Shown: positions 1-12,295 of the stretch, piece after piece
Numbering within the stretch: the first letter of the stretch is position 1
Layout: the number at the start of each line of letters is the position of its first letter
Assembly: GCA_024811115.1 (NCBI GenBank)
Contig: JAKOGH010000571.1
Location: 22,406-86,405, forward strand
Length of the DNA: 64,000 nt
Source: Terana coerulea
Taxonomy: Eukaryota > Basidiomycota > Agaricomycetes > Polyporales > Phanerochaetaceae
Direction of reading: 5' to 3'
Translations under genes and position numbers: made by a program
The notes under the pieces: model-generated
What the model saw: only the letters and a program-made list of their open reading frames with translations
The model's database searches: none
What the model was told of the DNA's origin: nothing

Positions 1-2287
1 ACTGGCTCTTCTCTCTTTGCGAGCGTAACCACTTCGCTGATAGTGACGTGCTCGATGTTGCTAAGCTTTTCTCGCTGCAGCACAGCATCGAGCCGCCCCA
101 CTCCATTTTACCTGGCTCCAAACAGTGCTCCGGATACTGGTTGAACTCCAGGTCAAGCTGCTTGAGGCGCGGGCAGTTTAAACGCGAAAGGAGGCCTATC
201 ATGCGTGAGAAGGCGGGTGTGTCATATGGAATCCGAAGTACCAGGACTTTTAAATGACACAGACTTGAAAGTGTGTCCACGGCTGATGTGCACATGAGCC
301 GAAGGAGTTATTGTGTAGGTAACAGGTACATACCGTCATCGAACTCAACGTCAGGCCCAAATCCCATGGCCAGCTCGCGCACACTATCTTTGCAGGCCTG
401 AAGAACGAATGCTACAGTCTGAAGCATCCTATCGTCCAGAATCGTCATCCAGAGGAAGTCTACATCGGCAAGGGTTGCAACGACTCCCGATTGGACTAGC
501 CAGCTGAGAAGGGTGAATGATTGGTCATTTTGCAGCCAGTGTGCCTGTGCCACAATATAGAGCTTAATCAAACGCGGGCTCCGAAGAGTGCGCGCGACCG
601 CGGTGGTATGAGGCCGTGTATCCGGTGATACTCCATGCCATGCAGTATCATACATAGACAGCCGCTCCAATGCGTGCGAAGAGCTCAGAAGACGACAAAC
701 GTCACGAGCAGAGTGGAAGATGACCTCGTCGAGCACCAGGGAAGCGAGAGCATAGAACTGGCGCATGGATACATCGAGACTCCTCCCTGGTGGCGGATAG
801 AAAACTCCTCCGGTGAACGTGAGTCGCTGCAGCTGGGGAAGAACGCGGGGGAGCCGAACGGAAATGAGATGTAGACCAGGGTTCGATGGCTTGCCCGCTG
901 CGCCAATGATATACACAATTCCGGGCCGGATGTAGTCTGGCTTGCTCACCACATTAACAAGGCAGTCGATACTCCGTTCTCCGCTAGTTCCACAGCGCAC
1001 CTTCATCGCCCGGAAAAGATGAAACTGACTTCTGGGCACCCATGCGTGGCACACGAGCGCACAGGCCTTGAGCGTTTCCACAACAATATGGTCCCAGTAG
1101 TAAGCAAGAGTTTCCCTGGTTCGTGCCAGGAAGTCGATAATGCGCTCGCAGACTTCGATGGGAAATATTGGCGATGGCAGTGGAAATGAAATGAGCTCGG
1201 GAGATCTTGCAAGCAGAGGCCAATGATATAGAATTCGTCGGGAATGGGTCATAGGGAGAAAGCTGGCCAGATCTAGATGCCTGCGGTCGCATGGATATGG
1301 TTCAAGACCGTAGGGATTACCCCAACAGAACGATTCAATGTGGGGTAGTACGAGACAGAATCGCCCAATAGCAACACATTGAAGGCATTCCACGCTGCGA
1401 GACTGAAGAGTGCTGTCGAGAGCGCGCCATTGATGCAGGGTCGGCTCACTGCACCAGGCGGTATGCTGGAACGCGAGATAAATACGCTCCAGGGTTGGAG
1501 ATGGTAAGGAGCCCAATAGTTTCTGAAGTCGCTCCAAGGTAGGAGCATGATAGGATATAGCTATTGAGGCCTCCGACAATGCTACACACCTGCGTAATGC
1601 ATACGTGACTGTGACACCAAAAGCATTTGTTAGCGGATCAAGTGAATAACGAGTGAGGACGTACGATGATAGAGGTCCGAAATCAGGCGCAAGGTAGAGC
1701 CAGATAACGTTCAGCGCTGCAGAGGCGGCAACGATCATAGCTTTCAGTGCCCTGCACAGCTCGCCGTTTGGAAGGATCATGCGCCAGAAGTTGGCGTGAG
1801 TGAGGGAAGACACGGCCCTTGAGCGAGCAAGCCACTCTACCAGGTATGCTGTGTGCGAATGTGAGCTCCACTTCGCGTCTCCCCATATGGCAAGACTACG
1901 GAGTCGTATATCCGATGGCAAGGTAAGCGGATCCGAGACGTTATAGTCCGAGCGGGTAGACCAGGATAACCAGGTCATGACCAAGCGGTCCAATGACATC
2001 AGGCTAGCCACCGCTCTCCGGAGAGAAAGAACGCACGACATTCCAACGCAATGAAGGACTAGTGTTGACAGTGCGGAAAAATTTGGGGACGGCAGATACA
2101 AGAGCAGCGGAGGACGGAGTGGCTTGACGCTAGACGTGACGGTGGATTTCGGTAGCGCTAAAATTGTAGATACGCGCTGTGCCTCAGTGGTCTTCGTGCA
2201 CTGAACAGATGGCCCGGCGAGGCGCAAAGGAGGTGGAGGAGACATGGGGGATATCCGGATATTGTATATGACATGGTAGCTACGCAA
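1..2287 (-). CDS. Large F-box/LRR-like protein, 3' end cut by the window edge
   Basis: Two exons are visible on the minus strand: 2287-335 and, after an intron with donor at 334 and acceptor at 283, 282 to the window edge. About residue 370 starts an F-box-like helix region (PSPIFPIEVCERIIDFL), followed by leucine-rich repeat-like sequence. The part before the F-box resembles the C-terminal module that also follows it (W-G-x-x-Y ... DL-x-S-x-LP-x-T-x-x-R). The order is therefore C-module, F-box, N-module, C-module, as if two tandem F-box genes had fused. An in-frame intron near 1614-1667 is possible because the paralogue at 25.8 kb has one there. Translation could also start at 2242. Near positions 100-110 the reading frame breaks after E-W-G: one G is missing compared with the copy at 31.7 kb. 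F-box proteins normally recruit substrates to SCF ubiquitin ligases; the substrate is unknown. Confidence 0.65.
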
Positions 2288-2529
2288 GAGGATCTATGTA
2301 ACGGCGCCAAATAAGGACAAGCAAGTGCGCATCAGCGCATCCCTCAGGCGTGAGCTGCGCGCCAAACAGTGACAAACATTCACCGCTGTCCAATCGTGTC
2401 CCTCGTTTCTCTGCACACTGAATACTGTTTATGACATACAGCGACGCACAACGATATTGGCACAAAATACATATTTGGTCGTTACATATTACAAGCATTG
2501 AGCGAAATGGTGAACGGGCCGCTTGTGAC

Positions 2530-4133
2530 TCACGGCTTCTGCGCCCGAATGTTGGGGTGCAGCCCGCCGAGCAGGATGCGCTCCATCTTGTCGGGCGAGA
2601 TACTGCCCGGGCCTGCGTACGGCACCGTGTCGACCATGCTCTACACACACACCGCGCATCATCAGTACCACATATGGAGCAAAGCCGAGAGAAAACGTAC
2701 GCCGGTGTTGAGCTGTGTGAGCTTCTCGAGCGCCTCCTTCGCGCCCTGGTCGTTCCCGATCTGCACGAACTGGACGCCCATCCAGTTCGGGTGGTGCTTC
2801 TTCGCGCGGAACTCGGCCGAGATCTCGGTCAGCATCTTCCCGAGCTCCGTCGACGCGTCGTCCGCTGCGGCACGGTACGCAGATGTGTTAGCGAGTAGGC
2901 AGAGAAGGGGAGGGAGGGGGACGCACTGGGAACGCCGTCGGTGATGCAGATGAGGTCGAGCGGCTTGATCTGGTTGTAGCGCGGCGTGCCGACCGCGCCG
3001 TCCAGGATGGCGAGGAACGCGCGCATCCGCTCCGCGACGCGCTTGCCGGTGGGGGTACCCCCGTCGGGTGAGACCTTCGACATCGCCGCCGCCACCTTCA
3101 GCTTGTCCTACACCATCCTATCAGCACGCGCCTCTCGCGATCGAAAGGATGTACAACGCACCTGCACGCCCTTGATCTCGTCCCTGGAAGACAAACTTGT
3201 TGTCCGAGTTGAGGAAGAACAGGTCGATGCCGTCCGCGTCATAATCAATCGCGGTGCCGCTAATACCCACCAACGCATTGTTGAGCTCCGTCCACTTGTT
3301 ATTCTCCTTCATGCTGCCCGAGTCGTCGATGAGGAACGCGGTGTCGTAGTACTTGAGGTAGTTGTCGATCGTGCTCGGCCGCGGCTGGTCCAGCACGTCG
3401 TTATAGCCCGGGTTCGTATCGGCCGGCGGCGGCGGCGGGATCTCGTTCGGGTTCGTCTTGATGAGGTACACCGTCGCGACGAGGTCGTCGTACTGTCCTG
3501 ACCCGGCAACTTGCTGCCCGTCGGGCGTGTCTTCGACGAAGATCTATCCAAACGTCACGTTAGAGGGGCAAAGCGACAGCGAGGCAGACGGGTGCGCACG
3601 AAGTAAGTGTAGTAGTCCGGAATGTCCGGCGAAGATCCCGGTGGCTTCGTGCTCTGTCCCCCTGTCAGCCCTCCTCTCACTACCATGAACGTGCGGCACA
3701 GAGCATACCTCGACGACCTGCGCCTTCGCGCTCGCACACCGCTCGACCTTGAGCTTCGCGCCGCTCGTCGCCTGGTCCTCAGAGTAGAAGAACGCGAGCT
3801 TCAGCTCGATCGCCGCGTTCTGCTGCTTGATGGGGAACGTGAGCGACTTGGAGCGCAGGTCCTTCATCGTGTCGTTCGCGACGCCCCACTGCGACGCGAA
3901 GTTGCCCGTGAGGCCGCGGATGGAGGGCGTGACCGTCATCAGCTGGTTGTACGACTTGCGCGAGATCTACGTGCAGCGTCGTGAGTACGTGAGAACGAAG
4001 CACACTCGTAGGCCAGTAAGCGGCGGAGCGGGCGGGTGCGACGTACGGCAGACACGGTGGTGAACCATTCGGGCGGGATGGTGATCGTCACCTTCGCGTT
4101 CGGCTCGGTCGTGAACTTTGGTCTGCCCGCCAT
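2530..4133 (-). CDS. PGW-domain / von Willebrand factor A fusion protein, copy 1
   Basis: Seven exons on the minus strand, start ATG at 4133-4131, stop at 2532-2530. Residues 1-29 (exon 1, 4133-4047) end in the P-E-W-F-T-T-V-S-A motif shared with the neighbouring genes. The N-terminal domain of about 165 residues closes with F-V-E-D-T-P-D and a Y-D-D-L-V motif. A Pro-rich linker (N-E-I-P-P-P-P-P-A-D-T) leads to a VWA domain with MIDAS motif D-D-S-G-S-M and a later T-D-G. VWA domains bind metal-dependent protein ligands and often mediate complexes. No signal peptide is visible, so a cytosolic location is likely. It lies directly downstream of the stand-alone PGW gene in the same orientation. 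Compared with copy 2 there is one extra base near 3186-3187 (C-T-G-G-A against C-T-G-A), which breaks the frame. It may be a sequence error, because the rest is clean. Confidence 0.8.
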
Positions 4134-4880
4134 GGTCGTCGTTGCTGAGAGTGTCGTTTGCGGCGGGGCGAAGTGAGTGTCGGAGAAAGGGAGTGCGTCA
4201 GAACGTGGTCGTGCAGGGTGGGTATGATATCACCTCATGTTTTGCAGGGTCTCGGCGGCATCAGAGTGCCGATAGTGTCTTCCAAGTCGACGTTGCAGAC
4301 CTCCATTGCTGCTGCCAGAAGTGATTTTTGCATTTCTGCGCTCTCTTCCCCGTGTTCACCATGCAGTACTTGGAGTCGAGACTCGCTAGACTAACTCTAG
4401 ACCAGACCACTCTAGTGGAAAACAGTCAGTTATCCGAACATTCTTACCATCACATGTATCGCATCTGCATACAGTATGTCGCTCGTTACAACCTGCGAAG
4501 TGGTGCAGCCATTTGTGTACTGGCGCGCGCCATTTCCGATGTCAGGGATCTTTAGCGGCCGCATTGCACGCCGAGGCGAGCGGACGCGTGCATGCCATCT
4601 GCAAATGCGGGGAATTAGTGATAAAGCAGTCGAGGGTACAGGCGCAGATCGACGGAAGGTACCTCGGGTTACGTACGACAGTAAATGGAAGCAGGTCTGT
4701 TTGGCACAGACCGTGCAAGCCTTCGATTCCAGCGGCTTGAGTCAACGCCCGAGGGGATTCTTTGCAGTCGAATTTTGGTTGAGTTCGTCGAATTTCTAGG
4801 ATCCGCCTTTCAGAGTAATACCAGGCTAACATACGGCTGCGCGCATATTCAAGTCCAGATTCTACAATTACAGCATACAG

Positions 4881-5576
4881 TCACACAAGTACAAGCTCAG
4901 TGCTAGTTTCCTTCTTGAGAAGATGAACGAACCCGACACTACCTCAGGAGTGCAAGCGTAGGTCGATTGGACGTAAAAATAAGAAATAAAAACACGCACG
5001 CGTCGTCGTAAGATCCAGAGGTCGTGCCCGTCGTGCTCGTGTCCTCGACAAACACAAACAGCGTCATCGTGTCCGCGCCGTCGAAACTCCCAGGTGTCTT
5101 CTCTGCCTGCACAACCATCAGCTCCCTGTATCCTTTTGTCTCTTGCGCAGGGTGCGTACCTTGACTACATGAATGCGGTTCGCCGCCTTGTTTCCATCGA
5201 CGAGCGCGTCGCCGTCGGCCACACGCTGCGCGGGCGCGGCGAGGCACGCAACCTCGACGTCCATCTCCTCGTCCTGCGGCACAATCGGGAGCGAGTTCTG
5301 CATGTTGAACGTGATCTGCATCTGCTCGTTCGCAGTGCCGGCGGGTGAGTAGAAGACGGCCTCGTTGCGGTCGCCGAGGTAGTCGAACGAGACGAGCATC
5401 CCCTGGTCGTATTTCTGTCGAGACAGCTGCGGTCGTTGGCATTAATATGAGCTAGAGGGAGATAAAGCTTGAAGGTGGGCGGGACCTACCGATGTGATCA
5501 TGGCGAACCACCCTGGAGGCAGCTTGAACGAGAACTTGTTCCCGACGGGCGTCGTGTATGTGGGCCTGGTCGCCAT
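4881..5576 (-). CDS. Stand-alone PGW-domain protein, copy 1 (172 aa)
   Basis: Four exons on the minus strand: 5576-5490, 5426-5160, 5106-5000, 4938-4881. The splice sites join to an open frame of 172 codons plus stop. Residues 1-29 (MATRPTYTTPVGNKF... ending P-P-G-W-F-A-M-I-T-S) are followed by a phase-0 intron at the same place as in the VWA, oxidase and DyP genes. The C-terminal half contains L-F-V-F-V-E-D-T, Y-D-D-A-V and V-H-L-L-K-K. No catalytic domain follows, so this is the bare domain. Mostly short alternating hydrophobic stretches suggest a beta-sandwich fold; that is inference. I know of no named family for it. The copy at 13375 is nearly identical except for its last residues, where a one-base difference changes the stop. 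Confidence 0.8.
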
Positions 5577-6829
5577 GGCTGGTGGTCCCGAGTCGCAAGA
5601 GGTTGGCAGAGTGCAAGTGAGAAGAGAGCCCTGAGTAAGCGAGGCGCAGAGTCTTCAACTTAGCCAAGTCAGTAGATGGAGAAACGCTTCACGTCTGCGA
5701 CTGCTTGACCCCAACTCGTGACGGCGATATGAGAATCCGCACGAAGACCTCACCCCCGTTTTCCGCTTCCATACTGGCCGTCGAGATGCAGGCGTAATGC
5801 ACCCTGCACGTACAGTGTGAAATGAGGGTAGAGACACCCGCCCGCGACTGGAGGAATGCACGCGAGTGATGGTGGTTCAAGACGTGTCGAGACCCCGAGA
5901 ACCCCTATCGGTAATTGGGCTCGGGATGTGCCGATCAAAGCGAAGAGGCCAGCGTCTAAGTATGGTTCCCTCAAACTTTGTTCTCGACGTCGACGTCGCT
6001 TGCATCTCGCTGTGAGCTTTGCTTGATCCCGCGCAAGTCCTGTTCCTGAGACACGTTTGTCGTCAGCTGTATCACGCACATGGACCTTCCGTCTGCGAGA
6101 GGCATATAGTCGCAGAAGTGACACGTCTGCATGCCTCTCACGGAGCGAAGAGTTCACTGCAGCTGGTGAGGATCTACATGTTACGTTCTCAGTATTATTC
6201 GTCATCGGAGCGGAACAGCACGCAGCTGAAGCTGATTCAATCCACAGGAAGCAATTCGCTTACGCCACAAAGGTAGTTGACGTCACACGACAGCGCTTGT
6301 CACGCGTGGGACTTTGACAGTGACAGTACCAACATCCCGTACGCCAGGTCGCTCCTCCTGGTATGCATGCAACCATATCCGTCACCAGCTCCGGGCTCCC
6401 CGCTTCGGCCACGCGGCCACCCTCGGAGCTAGAGTATCGCCCGCGCGGACATGGTTCCCTCTCGTCGGCCGCCCCGCACACCCGCAGGAGGGAATAGACC
6501 CGCCAAACGTCGCGCACAGAAGGCAATAGAATATACGCGCATCTGTCGTCGTCGCCCCGCTCTTTTGCGTCATCCGCGTAGCCATAAACGGAAACTCCGG
6601 CTTGTTGCTGTCGGCCGTGCCTGCTCGCCGTCGTCGTTTTCTCCCGCCCTTCATGCATCAGCGAAATCATTTGCGCTATGAACAGCAGTCGTACGAGAGG
6701 GAGCACGCAGCCCTTGGCATGCTGCACACCATGGCATATAAGACCCCTGCGCGCCGTGCCCAACCACCGACATACCGTCACCGACGTTCCCAAGCCTGTC
6801 CCCACCGCCGTACCCACCGTTGTATCCTC
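5577..6829. promoter_or_regulatory. Divergent intergenic region between PGW gene and P450
   Basis: No coding region is supported over about 1.25 kb. It is the shared upstream region of the minus-strand PGW gene and the plus-strand P450. A TATAAG sequence at 6737-6742 lies about 90 bp upstream of the P450 start, a plausible core promoter. The first 300 bp resemble, in inverted orientation, the sequence upstream of the second PGW copy (13.08-13.37 kb). A short block (C-T-C-G-G-A-G-C-T-A-G-A-G-T near 6422) reappears inverted near 12780. The promoters were thus part of the inverted duplication. Confidence 0.5.
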
Positions 6830-8618
6830 ATGGCCCCCACCGTCGTCTCGCATCTTGGCTTCACCTGCAACCAAGCCTTCGAATGGCTGTGCGGCATCTC
6901 CTTCATCTCGAAGGCCGTGCTCTTCGTCGGGCTGGTAGCTGCGATCACGCACTACCAGCTCTCCTGCCCCCGCGCACTGCGCCACCTCAAACGCGTCTCA
7001 CCGTACGCGACGCTCTGGAGCTATGCTGTGCGCGAGAGCGTCGACCAGCGCGTGCGCCGCCTCATCCTGCCACTCGCGGAGCAGGGCGAAGGCGCAGTCG
7101 CGGTGTACATGCTCGGGAAGTGGGGTGTGCATCTGGTTGACCCGTCGGTACGCGACACGGCATGGTTCACGCCTTACAGATGTCCTGACAAACTTGGTTT
7201 TTGAAGTTGATTCGGCAGGTGTGCATGGACACAACGCGCTTCCCGAAGAAAAACTACCAGGAGCACCTCCACTTCACGTTCCTCAGCGGCCCGAACGTCG
7301 TCTTTCTCGAACGGAGAACAGTGGAAGCGCCACTCCGCGTCGGTCAAGGCCGCGTTCGACCGCGATATCCCTATTCACGTCTTCACCGAGCTCGCGCAGG
7401 AGGTCTTCCAAAAATCGGGACGGGTGGGGTCAAACCCTGGACGGAGCTCATGCAGGTACGCCGCCCTCGCACCAAGAGACACTGCGTTGTGAGCACTGAC
7501 GAGGAGGGCCTGTAGTGCTTCACGCTCGACGTCGTCGGCAGAGCCGCGCTCGGCCACGACTTCGCGGCGCTCTCCGCCAGCGCCGCCGCGTCGAACGAGC
7601 CGCCGTTCGTCGAGCACTTCAACCGCGTCATGGCCTCCATCGCGACGCCCGCGCGCCTCATGTTCCCCGCGCTGGACGCGCTCTTCCCGCGTCGCGAGGT
7701 GATGGCGGACCTGGACGCGCTGAACGCGCGGTACGACCGCCTGCTGACGGAGAAGCGCGGCAAGCCGGGGAGGGATATCTTGAGCTATTTGTTGGAGGAC
7801 GCGAGCTTGAGCCATGAGGAGCTGCGGAGCAACCTGAGCATTCTGTTCAGCGCGGGACACGTACGCCTTCGCTCCATCATTCTCGCCTATACCTTTCATG
7901 CTGACACACAAGCGTGCAGGACACCACCTCCGGCGCGCTCTCCACCGCCGTCTACCACCTCGCCGTCGACCCCGCCCTCCAATCCAAGCTCCGCGCCGAG
8001 GTCCGCGCCGCCCTGCCTCCCGGCACCGACCCGACGCTCGCGCACCTGAAGGCGCTCCCGCTGCTCGACGCCGTCGTGCGGGAGGCGCTGCGCATCAACT
8101 CGCCCATCTCCCTGCTTCCCGCCCGAGTCTGCTACGAGGACGCCGTGCTCGCTACGACTGCGAGGGACGGGACGCAGAGGACGTATGCGGTGCCGGCGGG
8201 CACGCCGATCGTGCCGAACGTGTACGCCGTGCACCACCACCGCGCGTACTACCCGCGCGAGGCCGCGTTCTTGCCCGAACGCTTCCTCGCATCTCCAGTC
8301 GATGCGGAGGACAGCGCGGTGAGGGTGCAGCCGGGGACGTACCTCCCGTTCGGCACCGGTCCGCGGCAGTGCACCGCGCGCCAGTTCTCGCTCTTCGAGC
8401 AGAAGACGCTGCTCGCACTGTTGCTCCTCCGGTACGAGTTCGCGCTGCCCGCAGGGAGCGAGCATGCGAGAGGGCTGAAGAATGAGTTTGGCGCGTTCGG
8501 GCTGAGCATCCCGCACGAGCTTGATATCGAATTCACTTCGCTGAGTGGATGGAGGAAGGGGATTGAAGAAGGAGAGAGTAGATACCCTAGAACGATGTCG
8601 ATACCCAAGTGTCTTTGA
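6830..8618 (+). CDS. Cytochrome P450 monooxygenase, membrane anchored
   Basis: Four exons: 6830-7147, 7219-7455, 7515-7860, 7920-8618. An N-terminal hydrophobic anchor (about residues 15-40) would place it in the endoplasmic reticulum membrane. Diagnostic P450 motifs are present in order: I-helix A-G-H-D-T-T spanning the exon 3/4 junction, K-helix E-A-L-R, P-E-R-F, and the haem-binding loop F-G-T-G-P-R-Q-C-T-A with the cysteine ligand. The loop has T where most P450s have G after Cys. It probably hydroxylates a lipophilic substrate with NADPH-P450 reductase; the substrate cannot be inferred. Exon 2 contains two opposite one-base indels (an extra T near 7302, a missing A near 7410), so about 36 codons between them read in the wrong frame while both sides are normal. 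The exon 1/2 junction is the least certain splice. Confidence 0.85.
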
Positions 8619-9126
8619 TATCTTGACATGTTGTGGTGTATGTGTCTTTTCCGCGGTGTGCTGTAAATCAACCACGTGTCAATGTCATCTCATCTGTGCG
8701 CTGTGCTTATGGTGTTCGGCGCGAACGGTACAGATCGAGATGCGTGACGGGTGCCGGCATGCGATAGGTCAAGCTGGGGACTCGGACAATGTGCTTCGTT
8801 CGAGGAGCATGAGCTGACACCATGTGGCGAACATTGCTGCTTGTGAAGCTTGACCAAGTTTCGCGGCTCTCTTAGCCCAACTTGAATGCGCACCGCCCGT
8901 GTACCACGTCACGCACGTTAGACGTAGGGAACCTGCAACACTGTAGGCAATAATGCAGGGAGCTACTATAGACGAGAACATATCTTACTTCAACTATCAC
9001 TTGGGAACAAGCGCAAAAACAAAGTTGAAAGACCTGCACCAAAGCGTATGACATTCAAACTTGTCTCGCACTAAACTAATATACATTTGCGTCATACACA
9101 GTCCACTCGTTCAAACAACGACGCGT
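8619..9126. other. Convergent intergenic region
   Basis: This 508-bp stretch separates the 3' ends of the plus-strand P450 and the minus-strand oxidase. I see no supported gene, repeat or RNA; it should contain both 3' UTRs and terminators. Confidence 0.6.
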
Positions 9127-11848
9127 TCAGGGCCCGACGGTGCCCGCGTTCGTCTTGGGCATGCTGCGCCCGAGGTTGACGACCGCCGCGAGCGTCTCGT
9201 TGTCGAACTCCTCGGACTTGCCCCACATGTTCTGGAACTTGGCGACGATGTCCTCGTTCTTGTTCGGGTTGAGCTCCGGGTGCGCGATGAGCATGCCCAT
9301 CACCGCGCGCCACGCCGCGTTCAGCGCGCCCGCGACCCACCTACATCATTCAATTGGCGTGAACACCCACACAGCCACGACGAAAGGGAAAAAGGAGGAC
9401 GCACCCGTGGAACGAGCTCGTCGCGTCGCCCGCAAAGTGCAGCCGCTGCTTGCTGCCGGCCGGCTGCTGCACGTACGGGTACGCGTACTTGAACTGCCCG
9501 GGCCCGAACTGGCAGAACGCGCCGAGCTGGAAGCTGTCCCTGCAGAAGTCCCACGGGTAGTAGTCCTCGAAGTTGTCCCACAGCAGCTGCACGTCCACGG
9601 CGTGCAGCTGCGCGAGGCTGCGCATGATGAGGTCGAGCAGCGCGCGCTCCTCGGGCGTGTCGCGCCCGTGCATGAGCCCGCCGAGCCGCTGCGCGTCCTG
9701 CATGCCGTTGTAGGACGCTATCATGCAGTTCGACTTCTGGTACGTCTTGCCCGGCACCGGGTGCGAGTCGTCCGGGCCGTACCTATCCAACGCGTCCGTG
9801 AGCGGCGTGCGCAAGAAAGATGAAACGAAAGACGTACGAGGGGTACACGACGTCCCGGATGGGTAGGTCCGTGCTCGACTGCCCGCCGACGATGCCGAGG
9901 TCCTCCCACCACGGCTTCTTGAACTGGATGCCGACCTTGACGCTCGGCGTGTACATCAGGTCGCGGATCGCGTTCTTCTGGCCGTAGTTCAGCCCCGCGT
10001 TCTTGAGGTCGACCATGCGCAGGCACGCGAAGCTCATCGTGCTGATCACGTTGCTGTACTTCTTCGTCGTCACGACCTGTGCGTTCGGGTTTGGGCTGCG
10101 GCGGCCGTCGAAAGTGACCGTCACGCTGTTCCCGCCGTCCGACTCCTCGATGATGGTCGCGCGCTGGTAAAGCACCGGCTTGGAGCTGAGGCGCTGCGTC
10201 ATCGCCCGGTGCACGATCTCGGAGCCTTGGCTGTGGTGGTAGACTAGTCAATACACATTATATGCAAAGGAAGACGAATTCCTACTCGAGACAGAACCAG
10301 TCGATGGTCTGGTTCTCGAACTTCGGATCGTTGAACACGAGGCTCGCGAGTACAGTCTCCGTCAGCGCCTCGTCCATGAGACCCGTACGGCTCTCCGCCG
10401 TCTCAAACCAATCGATCACGTCGCTAGGGTATCCCTTCACCTGGCTCAAGTAAGCCGACACGCTGTATCCGTCGAACTTCATCAGCTCCTTGTACGCATC
10501 GACGAACGGCTTGTTCTTGAAATTATCGCGGAACTCCTTGAGCGCCTCGTCCCACATCGCGCTCGAGCCCTTCGCGACGTACTCCGCGGGCACGTTCCCA
10601 CCCTTGGCCTGCGACACGCGGAAGACGTCGTCCGCCTTGGGCGTCTTGTCGTTCACGGCGCGCGTGACGGTGATGTCGTTGTAGCAGAAGAACGCGTTGT
10701 CGTTCTTGCGCAGGTACGGGATGAACGCCTGCGGCATGCTGAGCCGGTTCTGCACGAGGTCGAACGTGCGCTTCATGAACGTCGTCTTCGGGTAGCGCAT
10801 CGCGCCGACGTCTGCGTCGTCCCCGTCAGCAAGGCAGGTCCCATCAAGCAAACGAGGACATACCGTAGTACTGATACTTTCCCTGCTTCTTCGGGAAGTT
10901 GTGTGTATACAGCCGGCCCCCGATGCGCTCGCTGCCCTCCATGATCTCGTACTTGATTCCGAGGCTGTCGAGCATCATGCCGATGTACAGGCCGCTAACC
11001 CCTGCGCCGATGATGCCGACGGGGAGGGCCGCGAGCTCAGGCGTGGGCGTGTACGGCGGTGGTGGCGAGGGGTACGGCTCGCCGGGGCGAATGTAGCGGT
11101 CGAGGAAGTCCTGGATGGCCTGCTTGCCCTGCTCGGTGAGCGCGGCGGTGCCCGTGTCCACCGGCGGCTCGACGGTAACCTCGAGTCCGTAGACCATGTG
11201 AATTGTCAACACGAGGTCATCGTACTCGGGCTGCCCTGCGACTTGGGCAGAGTCGGGACCGTCCTCTACGAAGAGCTAGATGTACCACTCAGTATATGCG
11301 GGCAGCTAGTACGGAGGTTCGCTTACGAGGATAGTCATGTAATCTGGCATCTCCTCGGGCGCATCTTCCGGCTTGTTTGACTGCAAAAACAGGTCAGTTA
11401 GCGAATAAGCAGTACTGATGGCAGGCGGAGGCGTACAATGAAAGTGCGGAACTTGTTGCTCCTGCACTTCGAGTCTTCGAGCTTTCTACCCGAGGTGGCC
11501 CTCGTCTCCGAGTAGTAGAAACCAAACTTCATACCAGATATGTCGTCGTCCTGGGGAACGAAGGTGATTTGGCTACCCGCAGTGTCGACGTCGTACATCG
11601 CCTGGTTGGGCGACTGCCATTTGTTGGCGAGGTACCTGACCTCAGTGTCGCCGAAGAACGGATATTCGACGACAACGAGCTGGTTGTAGGTCTTTCTTGT
11701 CACCTAACAAGCGCAAGATCAGCAACACTCAAGGCCTCGTCAAGGCTGGGTGACGCACTGCCGAGATGGTGGCAAACCATCCTTTGGGAATGTCGAGGGT
11801 GACTTGGTTGTCTTTGGCCGCGCCGAGTTTGGGGCGAGAGGGAGCCAT
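9127..11848 (-). CDS. PGW-domain / L-amino-acid-oxidase-like flavoenzyme
   Basis: Multi-exon minus-strand gene, ATG at 11848, stop TGA at 9129-9127. Exon 1 encodes MAPSRPKLGAAK... ending P-K-G-W-F-A-T-I-S-A, followed by the shared phase-0 intron. The PGW domain (about residues 1-190) ends with L-F-V-E-D-G-P-D-S and Y-D-D-L-V. A Pro-rich linker (P-S-P-P-P-P-Y-T-P-T-P) precedes the FAD-binding Rossmann motif V-G-I-I-G-A-G-V-S-G-L and the E-R-I-G-G-R-L motif. The C terminus has the amine-oxidase flavin motif F-A-G-D-A-T-S-S-F-H-G-W. Y-Y-D-V-G-A-M-R-Y-P is typical of L-amino-acid oxidases, which convert amino acids to keto acids, ammonia and H2O2. The exact substrate is inference. All exons join in frame. 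A TTTATA (TATAAA on the minus strand) at 11947-11952 could be its TATA box. No signal peptide is visible. Confidence 0.85.
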
Positions 11849-12100
11849 GGCGCTGAGAATGTCTTCGACGGCGACGAGGAGAGGAGGAAGACGGGCGGTG
11901 TGGTTATGTACTGACTATAGGCCTGTCGGCGTGGTAAAGGCCAAGATTTATATTCACCGAGCTCGCAAACATACATAAGTAATCCTCTCGATGCATGGCG
12001 GCTCGCTTCGGTTGTATGGGGTTACTGTCAACGATTAGATTAGAAGGACAAAGTTAATGACTGGCGGGACCCTGGACACTCCTCACCGGGCGTTCATGTG
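11849..12100 (-). promoter_or_regulatory. Upstream region of the oxidase gene
   Basis: Short intergenic sequence upstream of the minus-strand oxidase. It contains TATAAA on the minus strand at 11952-11947, about 100 bp before the start codon. Nothing else is recognisable. Confidence 0.4.
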
Positions 12101-12295
12101 TCCCAAATGTGCGGCATAGGTCATGGCCCGACCACTGCGACAGGCTGAATGTTCGGAAGCCGTTCTTGTTCACGTCATTCAAAACGAGGGCTGGCGAGGC
12201 ATGTGTAGGGTCTGAAATCAATGAAATAAGACCGATGACATCGGGAGAGCGAAAGCCAGCCTACCACGTCACTTACATAAAGAAATTCGTGCCAG

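Noticed and set aside
6260..6985. Long minus-strand open frame of 241 codons upstream of and overlapping the P450 start
   Set aside because: It runs antisense to the P450 first exon and promoter, has no family motif and results from GC-rich codons.
7896..8675. 259-codon minus-strand open frame
   Set aside because: It is the complement of the P450 catalytic exon, which has clear haem and K-helix motifs on the plus strand.
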